Shown here piece after piece: positions 32,933 through 42,851 of a stretch of 64,000 nt of DNA. The translations under genes were made by a program, and so were the position numbers. Where the stretch lies: contig NC_092676.1 in NCBI RefSeq assembly GCF_964355755.1, positions 17,342,288-17,406,287 on the forward strand, read 5' to 3'. This DNA comes from Antedon mediterranea. Taxonomy: Eukaryota > Echinodermata > Crinoidea > Comatulida > Antedonidae. Each line of letters starts with the position of its first letter. Within the stretch, counting starts at the first letter, position 1. Below the pieces are notes generated by a model. It did not search any database. It was not told where the DNA came from and worked only from the letters and a program-made list of their open reading frames with translations.

Positions 32933-35733
32933 CTATTCACTGTGCTTTTTTGATGAGAATGTAATGGTCTTTCCATTTTTATGCATTTTTGGTTTTCTTG
33001 CTTGTGTAATGGCTGCTTCCACATTTGCCTGAGACAGCATTGCTTTTTTTTCAGGTTTTTTGTTATGTAGGCATTTTTCAGCATTATTTACAGCAATTGT
33101 ATTTGCGGCATAGAACAACAAAGGTAATGCCACTGAAATAGCAGCCATTATGTACATCAACATATCATCGTTACCTTTATCACTATCTTCTTGAAAATAT
33201 TGGCCAACAAGAAAAGGTATTACCATTTCACCAGCAGCAGCACCAATTACCAGCATTGCTGCGGCTTTACCAGTAACTGTCAGATATTGTTCTAACCACG
33301 ACAGACCAGTTGGAAAAAGAGAAGCCATTGAAGCACCAAGAAAAATCGTACCAAACCACAGAGCGTATGAGTGGGTACTACCAAAAAAGAGTAGGAGAAC
33401 AGAAGATGCTATACAGCCAATCATGTCTGCTACGAGTAGGTAATAAGGAGGAAAATAGCTTGCACAACAAATTGCAATGGCACGAAACATAGCGAAGCTG
33501 ATCCAGAAGGAAGAGTTAAGTAAAGAAGCTTCATCTTCACTCATCCCTAACTTACTATCAATGGCATAAGAAAAGATAAAGCTGCCAAATGCCATCTCTG
33601 CTCCTACATAAAGGAAATAGAACACAAACATTATTGAAAGCATCTGTTGATTGAAGCGACTACTAAAACTTGTACCAGATACACTAGCAGACAATTGAGT
33701 ATGCATTTTTTTCTTTGGGGAACTCCAGGAAAAGTAAAAGAATGCTAAGCTATTAAAGGCAACAAATGCAGCAATTATATAGTAGATATTGGTTATTTTG
33801 TTATCATCACCACCACCTAATGTTGTTACTGTTAGAATAGTGGACATTGGTTCTTCTGCTGTAGTAATATTGTCAGTCAGTTGTTCTGAACTACTAGTGT
33901 TAATGGACATTGGTCCTTCTGCTGTAGTAATATTGGCAGTCAGTTGTTCTGAACTACTAGTGTTAATGGACATTGGTCCTTCTGCTGTAGTAATATTGGC
34001 AGTCAGTTGTTCTGAACTACTAGTGTTAGTGGACATTGGTTCTTCTGCTGTAGTAATATTGGCAGTCAGTTGTACTGAACTACCAATGCTAGTGGACATT
34101 GATTCTTCTGTGGTAATAATGTTGTCAGTCGATTGTGCAAAACTACCAGTGGTTATAAATTCTGTTGTGGACAGTGGTCCGTCTGTGGTAGAAATTTCAG
34201 TTGATAGTGTTGCGTTATACAGTATAGTTATGGTTTCAGTTGTATTAAAATCCTCATTTCGACTATTTCTAGTCAGCTCTGTGGTCAGAAATGGCTTGAC
34301 CATTAATGGCGCTAACAGTGCTCCCACGGCAAAACTAAAATGTAAGGCCTGCATGAATGGGGGTGATCTTTTTCCCCACAATCTCAAACACACAACATTA
34401 GCTCCTGCAATGAGTAATTAAAGTAAAAAACAGTTAACAAACAGGTTTAATCAATCAAGGTAGTTGTTGAGGCATAGGATTTAAAAGAAAAAACATTTTG
34501 TTATACAGTATAAAAATTAATGAACAATCAAAGATGACACAAACTACAGTTTCGATTTTACTAGCCAACAGCCTAGTCTTGTGTCACTGAATTCTTATCA
34601 ATTCAAAGATTGATCTTGTTGTGATAGACTTACTCAAGTAAAATATAGGTGGTAATTAACATAACAGAAAGAAGGAAAGAACAAGATACTTTTACCTGTG
34701 TCCAATGATCCCATAGCCAAGCCAATAAAAACAAACAAGAACATGACCAGGCTAACATCCGATGCTGTTGGAATAAAACACAAACTGAACGTGCATGTGG
34801 CAAGACATATTCCTATGAACATCAGAGGGTTCAGCATCTCAAACATACACCCCGTCATGATTGATCCAATAAAATATCCAAATCCTCTGCCTAGGAACAC
34901 ATAAACTATTTGGGAGGGAGTACTACCCGTCTGTGATTCTAAAAATGGTAAAGTCGGCCCGAGAACAGCAATACATAAGCCCTAAAAGGAAATAAAAAAA
35001 AAAAATCAAAATCATCATAATAATTTAATAGTACTTAAACCTGAAAAGGTTAAATAAGACTTATGCAGTGCACTTATGTCGACATGGAACTCAACTCAAC
35101 AGTAGCTTAGTTCCTTTCAGTTGCCCATGTTTGACTAATTTCTGGAACTAAAAACTAGGTAACCTCGACCGCCAACGATCAGATCAATGTTACTATATAA
35201 GGGCTTGCGCACACTTGTTCCTACAGACCTGTCATGTGTGCCGTAACAACTAGTTACAATCAATTCTATTGTCAACGAAAGCGCTTGCACCGTTTGTTCC
35301 TTTCATTTCCGCTCAGTTGGGACAAAGCTGCATGTTGACATAAGCTTGCTTTTATGTGGATTTCCTGACATTTTTCTCCAGAAGGGTGGACCAGGATTTC
35401 TAAATGGGGAGTGGTAATAATAGTGGATGTTCCCTTTGCACAAAAAAACAATGAACATTTGACAAATTTCCACAAATAGGCTGGTTGGCTGTAGATATAA
35501 AATGATGGAGAAGGAAATTGTTATTCTATGAGGGAAAAAATCTGAGAGAGTATGGTATTGGAAATTCACAAAAACAAAAAACTCACAACAGACATAAAAG
35601 CTCCACAAAGAAACAGTGTTTTAATCAGTCGTCTATCTTCTGGTGTGTGTAGGATATCTGCCACATTTTTTGCTTTCTTGTTGAGCAGACCAACATCAAA
35701 AGCCTCAAACAGGACATCTTCATCATCTGACAT
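32933..35733 (-). CDS. MFSD4B-like sugar transporter, paralog B, three exons
   Basis: Exons 35587-35733 (ATG, MSDDEDVLFEAFD...), 34696-34982 and 32933-34404, about 634 residues. Same family and architecture as paralog A: GLCIAVLGPTLPFLE, LGRGFGYFIGS, GSLDTG|ANVVCLRLWGKRSPPF, MQALHFSFAVGA, GASMASLFPTGLSWLE and GEMVIPFLVGQYF. The helix 5-6 loop is enlarged by a Ser/Thr-rich tandem repeat with two N-glycosylation sequons per 21-residue unit. The tail is lysine-rich. Exon 2/3 splicing (phase 1 after D-T) matches paralog A exactly. Exon 1 ends in phase 0 at a strong GTGAGT donor, but exon 2 after its only AG (TTTTAG|GGGCTT) carries one extra G, so the join is off by one base. An assembly error in the GGGG run, a real frameshift or an alternative donor (AT|GTCTGT) could explain it. 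A polyadenylation signal follows. Confidence 0.82.
33842..34156 (-). repeat. 63-bp coding minisatellite in transporter B
   Basis: Five units start at 33842, 33905, 33968, 34031 and 34094 (GGACATTG on the plus strand), exactly 63 bases apart. The fifth is the most diverged. Each encodes 21 residues of the type ITTAEEPMSTNTSSSEQLTA plus N, keeping the frame. The antisense 210-codon open frame at 33789-34421 is a shadow. Confidence 0.92.
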
Positions 35734-37974
35734 AATTATCTGTTTAAAAAAAAAGTGTTGATTTTTTTTTATTGAGGACACAGGTAGGTAAAACATTGAC
35801 ATATGAAATAGGTTGCGTTGAAATTGCTTGCATATCAAATTGGTAGCATACATATTTTTTTATTGCACCTCTAGACAGTGGTGTAACAAAAGGGGCCTTG
35901 GTTTAGCACTTCCAAAGGGAGCCCCTCCCCCCAACACTGGAAGGTGTTGCATTGAGCTGTTCATTCCCTGGGGCTTTATAAGCTCTGGGACCCCTAGGAT
36001 TTGCCAATGAGTGCTCATAGTTGTTATGCTAATGCACTAGATACGCTTTTGACCATATTATTTAGCATTGTCTTAAAAGATGTTTTATTTTGGTACATGT
36101 TTTGGACAGTGGTTCCACAGCCGCTTTGATCAACGCATGGCAAGTGTCCTTTATGGTCTGTTTCTGCTGTATAGTGCCGAATAAACGGTTTCCTGCTCAA
36201 TTTTTGCTCCTAAGTAACCATTTAAATAATCGACGTTAACAGTACGCAAAAGACAATGGGCACTTGCAGTCATATAAGGTTACTGTAGTTGACTCGAGGT
36301 CAGTGGCTGTCAATAAAATTGTTATTTTGCGCTACAGCTAAAAGTTGCACAGCAATATAGTAACAGTTATTTTCAGACGGCCATTTAACCGGTTATTGAA
36401 AATGTATCCTGTTTCTGCTGCCAAGAAATTGGGGGTAATTTATTCACATGGTTATTAACCAGTTAATTTTTTCCAGCAGACACAGGTCCTTACACAGTCG
36501 TAGCTTAAAGCATGCGATCTCACATTTTGAGACCTAAAATTAAATTTGAAACTGCTTTTGATATTTATTTTTGACAATCAATCAATAATCATATTACTGT
36601 TAGTGCTCCCGCATTTTAAAAATCCTGGATCTACAGTACCCCTGCCAGAGATACATTTTATTTTTACCAAAATAAAACGCGACCAATACATAATCGTAAA
36701 ACACACTGAATAAAAATGGCCAATATGGCAATGGCAATACAGACATTAGTCTCTGAATATGGAAGACATACGTAGTATTCATCATTTAGTTTCTAGGCAA
36801 AGTTTCTCAAAGAATGTACGGTGCTACTGCACATTCGCACCAAAATCTCTTGAGCTTCTCCAATTTAAAAACATTCACCCGCTGATGCCCAGTCTTGGTT
36901 GCAAAACTGCAGTAGCGCCACAATACACTTAACCCAAAATGTTCTTAATATGCTGAGTAAATTCTATTAAAATATGAACACGATGGTGGGTGTGCCGGCA
37001 TCACCCTTGTACTCAATAAAGATGGTGAGTAATTATGACGATAATAGTGCTCCATAACTTTATTATTAGGGAATGAAACCAGCAACTCCAAAAAAAAATA
37101 ATAATAACATAGGCTAGCCTAAAAAAACATTCTTATACAGTAGGCCTAGGCCCACTATTTGTTTCCATTTTAATATGAAACAGAATTATGAAAATAAGGC
37201 AGCTTCTACAACAAAATGCTATGACGATGCTGCACAACACAGGCGCTGCCAAAAAAGTATAGATGGGGCCCGGGAGAAAGAGACATTAGGCCTAGATAGG
37301 CCCACTACTATACTACTACTACTAGGCCTAGCACTTCTACTAGCTAGGCTGCAACACAACCATTTTCAACTGCACAGAACAAACAATACTTGCCTATTTT
37401 ACTTGTTGTATCGTATAGTACAGAACTTTGGGCGAACTTTGTTTTACTAAAACTATAATAATGGACCTAATATTCAATTACAATATCTACTGTATTTAAA
37501 GTTGATTCTGAAGACAACAAAAAGTCTCCCTGTTTTTGTCGCGCACACAAACACGTTAAATAGGTTAGCAGGATGGTCGGTATAGCTATGGGGATTCCCC
37601 TAAAAATCAATCCTCTCACGTGATTAGCGATGCGAATAATCATGGAGGAATTTCCTCCATGGAATAATTAATCACATCTCCAATTATACTGTATGAATAC
37701 GAAAATTATTATTAATATTACGGATTCGTGGCGCGGAATAGAGCAACAAAAGAAAACCAGTATGGTTTCGCTTATTTATACAAACAAAAATTATACAAAA
37801 TGCTGAGGATTTTTTCTCGTTGATTGAATTTAGAACATGCAGAACGCAGCAAAGGCGTTCCATAAAAATACATATTGTGAGTCGCTGGCGGCGTCTGCCA
37901 ACTGGCGGTGGTCGTCATGGCGAAGTTGTAAACAACACAATTTTAAATGAAAAGTAAACCTGTAAAAAACAGAA
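35734..37974. other. 5' flank of transporter B; no gene seen
   Basis: Promoter side of the transporter, then mixed repeats. A stretch at 35875-36005 (GTGGTGTAACAAAAGGGGCC, GGAGCCCCTCCCCC) looks like the end of a dispersed element. From 37.1 kb palindromic TAGGCCTA motifs begin. Open frames at 35828-36010, 36600-36785 and 37175-37450 lack support. Confidence 0.4.
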
Positions 37975-38013
37975 ATGACTGATTTTGATAATCTGTGCGA
38001 CCAACTTAAAAAG
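37975..38013 (+). CDS. possible first coding exon (MTDFDNLCDQLKK)
   Basis: An ATG opens 13 codons that end at a good donor (AAAAAG|GTAGAT). The preceding 120 bases are less AT-rich than the surroundings (GTCGCTGGCGGCGTCTGCC area), as a promoter might be. No following exon could be found in the repeat-filled sequence downstream, so this may be chance. Confidence 0.2.
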
Positions 38014-38049
38014 GTAGATACAAAATTGTTTTAACGGGTAGTTTATTTT

Positions 38050-38210
38050 TTGTGATTAGCCTAGGCCCTATATACAGCTAGGAGGCTAGCCTACCTAGTG
38101 AGACGCCTAGTAGGCCTAGGCCTAGCTAGGCTAGGCCTACGCCTACTAGCCTAGTAGTCTAGGAGGGCGGCCTAGCCTAGGCCAGGCCTAGTAGGCCTAG
38201 CCTAGTAGTA
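38050..38210. repeat. dense TAGGCCTA / CTAGCCTAG palindromic tract
   Basis: About 160 bases made almost entirely of overlapping AGGCCTAG, CTAGCCTA and CTAGTAGG words. Similar shorter tracts occur at 40.76-40.82, 40.92-40.96 and 42.01-42.08 kb. Each word is self-complementary, so the tract is rich in StuI- and AvrII-like palindromes. Confidence 0.85.
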
Positions 38211-38489
38211 GCTAGCCTGGATCAGGTGCCGTTTTCGGCCACCTCGACTTATATGGACTATACCATTATTATGATAGGGGTGTGGTGTATTATGTTTTAT
38301 GTAGAGAAGGGTGTCTATTGAATGGGAAGACAATACAATTGTTCTGTTATGTAACCTACAGTACAAACTACAAGGAACAATACAGAACATCAAAAACTAG
38401 CAATGCATGTACTTTTTATAAGGCATGTTATTATTAGGTACTGTGTTATTATAGGGAATGCCAAGATTTTGTAACAATTACTATATCAA

Positions 38490-39315
38490 CTAAAGATATT
38501 TTAAATAAAACAAATTTTATAGACAAATTTAATGAAGAACCATCTACTAACTGGATAAAGCCATTTAGGAAAAATAATAAACAAGTTGATCATAACGAGT
38601 GGTTTTCAAAGGCCCAAAGCAAAACAAAATTCCATCCAAAACAACGTTAACAGAATATACCATGTATAAAGGAACCAAACCTTGAACAATATTTGTTAGA
38701 TAAAACTAATTTTAAGAGTATCAATTTAAAATTTAAAGAAAGATCAAAATTAACTCTAGATCTTGAGGACACAGGATTATGTAAGATGTGTACAGTACTA
38801 ACAAAAAAGAAACAGTAAACCATTTTTTATTTAAATGTCCTTCATTAAACTCTGTTAGACAATAATTAAGTATGTACGATTAAAATTATCCCGGTGACTG
38901 GGATAATTTTAATTGTGGACCTCAGGAATTAAAACACCACTTTATGCTAGACAAAATTTATTCACTGAAAATGAAACATTAGGAAAAATCTTAATATAGT
39001 AAACAAGCTACAGACATCTCTATGAGGATGTATCTGTAAGTTTTATTTATTTCTTAGGCCTATCCTGTATTTTTGTTGTTCTGTTTTTATTTTTGTAGTT
39101 ATATATATTGTACAATTTCCGTATTATGTATTTTCATACAGATCTAATTAATTAATTAGTTTACATTTTGTTTTGATGTTATGTATTAGTATTTAGAACT
39201 TTGTGGCTTATGTTATTTGTAATTTTGTCTGTATGCCTAATTGGATGCACCATTAACTGATAAATGTGTGTGACACCGATATAAAGGTGATTCCTATGAA
39301 TAAATAAATAAAAAC
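38490..39315 (+). pseudogene. LINE C-terminus and 3' tail
   Basis: Decayed frame with 'LEDTGLCKMCTVLTKK', then TVNHFLFKCPSL..VRQ after a shift: the C-x2-C...H-x4-C zinc-knuckle end of many non-LTR elements. A T-rich 3' region follows, ending GGTGATTCCTATGAATAAATAAATAAA, a short-repeat tail that marks the LINE 3' end. Confidence 0.55.
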
Positions 39316-39754
39316 TATATAAGTAGGTATACTTACTTATTATATATAAAAACTAAACTAAACACTACAGTATAATAAAAAATTAAAGCATATTAAATAC
39401 TAGGCCTATGTTATTCCTATCTGGATTTAAACACTTTAAATTTTAGTACAATCGGATTCGAAATTAGAAAATCTTAAATACTACAATACAATCGGAATTA
39501 AAACATCCTAAATACTACAGTACAATCGATATTAAACTATCCTAAATACTACATTACAATCGGTTAAATTACCTAAACTCTATAATGTTGTGAAATATGT
39601 AAAAGAATGTTGGCAAATGCATTCTAATCGGCCCAATCCTATCGGTAGATAAATCATATTTTTTATTTTCTTGAACTAAACATAAATAAAACGAAAGAAA
39701 TAAGGATTGATTTTCGAAAACATAATTGGTCTGACAGTATACATTAATTAAAGT

Positions 39755-40085
39755 AAAGGAAGTAGAGATTGTTAACAATTATAAGTATCTGGCAGTAGTG
39801 TTTGACTAAAGCTAAATGGGTGGACATGATGGTAGTTAAGAAGTTAATTACAAGGCTGTACTGCTTGAGGAAACTCGGTTCTTTGGGGTAAAGCAGGATA
39901 TTTGTACTATAGAATGTTTATGTTTTACTAATCAGTGATGTTCTATTTGGGCATATTGTATACTGGGCTGGGAATATCAGTAAGGAAATGTAAGGGGATA
40001 AAGACCGAATTGAGAAGGTGCTGGGTAGAGCGGGGAAAGTAATTGGTTTGTCTAGTATGCAAATGCTTGACTCGTTCTACAGCTA
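39755..40085 (+). pseudogene. decayed reverse-transcriptase C-terminal fragment
   Basis: With stops, the frames read 'EIVNNYKYLAVVFD', LITRLYCLRKLGSLG, and YWAGNISKEM.GDKDRIEKVLGRAGKVIGLS, the thumb and C-terminal blocks of the same LINE group as the copy at 53.7-55.8 kb (which has VESHKYLGLIIDNK, YFIYKMKRF and LVNKASRVIG). Confidence 0.6.
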
Positions 40086-41078
40086 ACGGCTTGCCGATGT
40101 ATTCCATGCTATATTGGAAGACACCAATCAATCCACTTCATGGCGACATTATCAGCTCCGTTTTGCATTCGCTATTATAACGTTTTGATGCAAACGTTGT
40201 TCAATTAGAACATGTATTTCTACACAGAAACGTTTAAAAACGTGTTTAAAACATTTTAGAAAGACCAAACCTAAAAACATGCAATGTCAAACGCTGTGTT
40301 TTCTGGGAACAAAATGGTACAGATTCATTGACAAAATTATAATGTTTATTTGTTTTACTGATTACCTAATAATCAGTATGTGATAAATATACTACTGTCA
40401 TCTTTATTAAATGTACTACTGAGTTATCGTTAGGTAAATTATATTTTTTATTTGTAACTGGAATAAAAACTTTCTTTATAAATTATATAGGCCTACTTTC
40501 TGTATCTATAAATCTGTAAAAATTATATAGAAATAAAGAGCCATAATATACTGCATTAACTTGAAAACTGAAATTAATTCTACAGCATGCAGGGCGTAGT
40601 TGTTTTCCCTTTGTTGCTGAAACAACAAGAAAAACAAAAGAACAAAAGCAAAAGTATTTTAACACACTCAATTAATAAATGGGACACCCCTATTTTCCCA
40701 TCTTTTTATAATGGTATAGTCCATACAAGTCGAGGTGGCCGAGAACGGCACCTGATCCGCTAGCCTAGCTAGCTAGGCCTAGGTTGTTAATTAGTAGTTA
40801 GGTAGGTACAGTTTAGTTTAGGCCAAGTTGAGCCGTCGCCAGAAAAACGTTATTTTCTATGAAACACCAAATGCGCACTATCGGCGGTGCTCGTTTTTTT
40901 TCTATTATAATTTACGAATTTGGCCTAGCCTAGGCCTAGGCCTAGGCTAGGAATCGGATATTATAGAATAAACTCCAGGCCCTCTAGGCTAGGCTATATT
41001 GAAAACTAAGGGGCTTTATTTTTTATTTTGATTTATATTATAAATTGAGCCTGTTTTTTATTACCATTATTTATTATT

Positions 41079-42014
41079 AGGCCTGTCACACCAAAATCAG
41101 TCCGGGCCAAAATCGGTCCGGCGGACCAGTTTTGGCTGCCAAAATCAGTCCGGGGGACCATTTATGGCTGCCAAAACCTGTCCGGCCGGACCAATTTTGG
41201 CCGCCAAAACTGGTCCGGCCAGGATAAAATCGGTCCGGGTAGTAGGACTGTTTTTGGCCGCCAAATATGGTCCGGTCTTACAAATATATGGTGCGCAAAA
41301 TGAGTCATAATGTATATATCATTTAAAAAAAGGCCATGATTAGTCATTATATTGAAAACTACGGTTTTATTTGTTATTTTAATATTATAAATTAAGCCTG
41401 TTTTTTTTATTATCATTATTAGTAGTAACTCATCAATAATTAGTACTAATTGTTAGGCTTTTTGTATACAATATGTATCTCTGCCTGTTTTTAATCTATT
41501 TTGTTCTTTTTTAACATCTTCGTTTCCCCATGATGTTAAAAACAATTTAATTATTAAATATTATTATTATTAACTATTTATGGTTAATCAATCACTATAT
41601 AAATTCAATACAATTATTATAAAACAATTATCCAATATTGATTAGGCTGAGGAAGGAAAAAGGCCTCAGTCATAAATTAAATCTAGCTGGCAATATCAGC
41701 GTCTCATACCCGTTCATGTGAGTGTGTGGCAGGCCGAAATATGAGTGAAGACCTAAGTCATGTTTGTAGATAAAATACATTTATTTATAGTATTTATCCG
41801 ACAAGATAACTTACTAATATATATCATGGGATATTTTTCTAGCCATAAACAACTTAAAACAGCATCATAGGCCAAGTAATTCAATTAAAATCGACAGAAG
41901 AAAAGCCCGGACCGATTTAGGCAGTGGCGGACTGCTTTTGGCCACAATTTTAGAGCCAAAACTGGTCCGGCCGGACCGATTTTGGCCCCGGACCATATTT
42001 ATCGTGACAGGCCT
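41079..42014. mobile_element. 0.94-kb inverted-end element with GGTCCGG subterminal motifs
   Basis: Ends AGGCCTGTCAC (41079) and GTGACAGGCCT (42014) are inverse copies. Next to each end are many copies of AAAATCGGTCCGG / CCGGACCGATTTT and TTTTGGCCGCCAAAA-like words: about nine on the left (41091-41275) and about six on the right (41907-41995). Such subterminal arrays usually bind the transposase. The middle is AT-rich and non-coding. No clear target duplication. Confidence 0.65.
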
Positions 42015-42851
42015 ACTACTAGCCTAGCTAGGCCTACTAGCCTAGCTAGATAGGCCTAGCTAGGCCTAGGTAGGCCTAATTGTTAAATTACTATGGTAAA
42101 TAAACTACTAAATAGGCTTTGTGTACAATAATATGTCTCTGTCTCTTTTTCATCCATAACATCTTCCTTTCCCCATAATGAAATTAAAAAACTTAATTTA
42201 TTACTCAGATTTATGGTAACTAATCAATTTACAATACATTAATTATAAAACAATTACAGCTTACCAATATTGATTAGGCCAAGGAAGAAAAAGGCTTCTA
42301 ATCGACATGAAGCATGATTAAGTTACCGTAGCTAGAAATTTAAAAATGTGAATATTTTATTATGTACAGTACTAGGCCTATTTATAATAAAAATCTACAT
42401 CATTTTTTTTATTCAGTTGTAAAATGTTCCCATTAAACCTTGGATTTGATTTTAATTGCAATGCCAACATGAAGAACCGAGATAAAACAACCAAAAAATA
42501 CCTAGCTAGCCTTTACTAGAGGCCTACAGTAACTACCTGTCTATGTAAAATAGATGAAGTAGTTGCTGAAGAAAAGATATTTAATTTAAACACACAAAAC
42601 TGGAACTGTTCGATACAATTAAATTATCTGAAGGATGTTTATAAACTTATCTGTATATAAGCAAAGATCTTATATACTAAAGATGTGACACTTCCCGCGT
42701 TTACGCGTAACACTTTAGAAGCGTCAAATTATAGTGCGCCACCTCGCTTAAACGAGTAACGAACTTTTGCGTGACGATCGCAGTAGTATTCTTAAGAAAA
42801 TGGGATTGAGGAGTCGCGCCAAAGTTTGTATGGTTAAGAAACAATGAATGA
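42015..42851. other. no gene seen; 5' flank of the THAP gene
   Basis: TAGGCCTA words up to 42.08 kb, then AT-rich sequence. A short self-complementary block (TATATAAGCAAAGATCTTATATA) lies near 42655. From 42.69 kb CpG-bearing sequence (CCGCGTTTACGCG) suggests promoter DNA. Confidence 0.4.

Larger units (their letters stand above)
38219..40758. mobile_element. 2.5-kb DNA element with long inverted ends, LINE fragments inside
   Basis: Left end GGATCAGGTGCCGTTTTCGG...CCACCTCGACTTATATGG and right end inverse GGATCAGGTGCCGTTCTCGG...CCACCTCGACTTGTATGG pair over about 60-70 bases up to GGACTATACCATTAT. The 8 bases GCTAGCCT lie directly outside both ends (38211-38218 and 40759-40766), as expected of a target-site duplication from a hAT- or P-type transposase. 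The flank is built of similar words, so a chance match is possible. The interior has no transposase frame but contains two dead LINE pieces. Confidence 0.65.

Noticed and set aside
33789-34421. A 210-codon plus-strand open frame
   Set aside because: It lies exactly antisense to the tandem-repeat part of transporter B exon 3; its repeats (VVILAVSCSELLVLMDIG) mirror the coding minisatellite.
41162-41416. An 84-codon minus frame with RPDHIWRPK-type repeats
   Set aside because: Translation of the GGTCCGG subterminal array of a mobile element.
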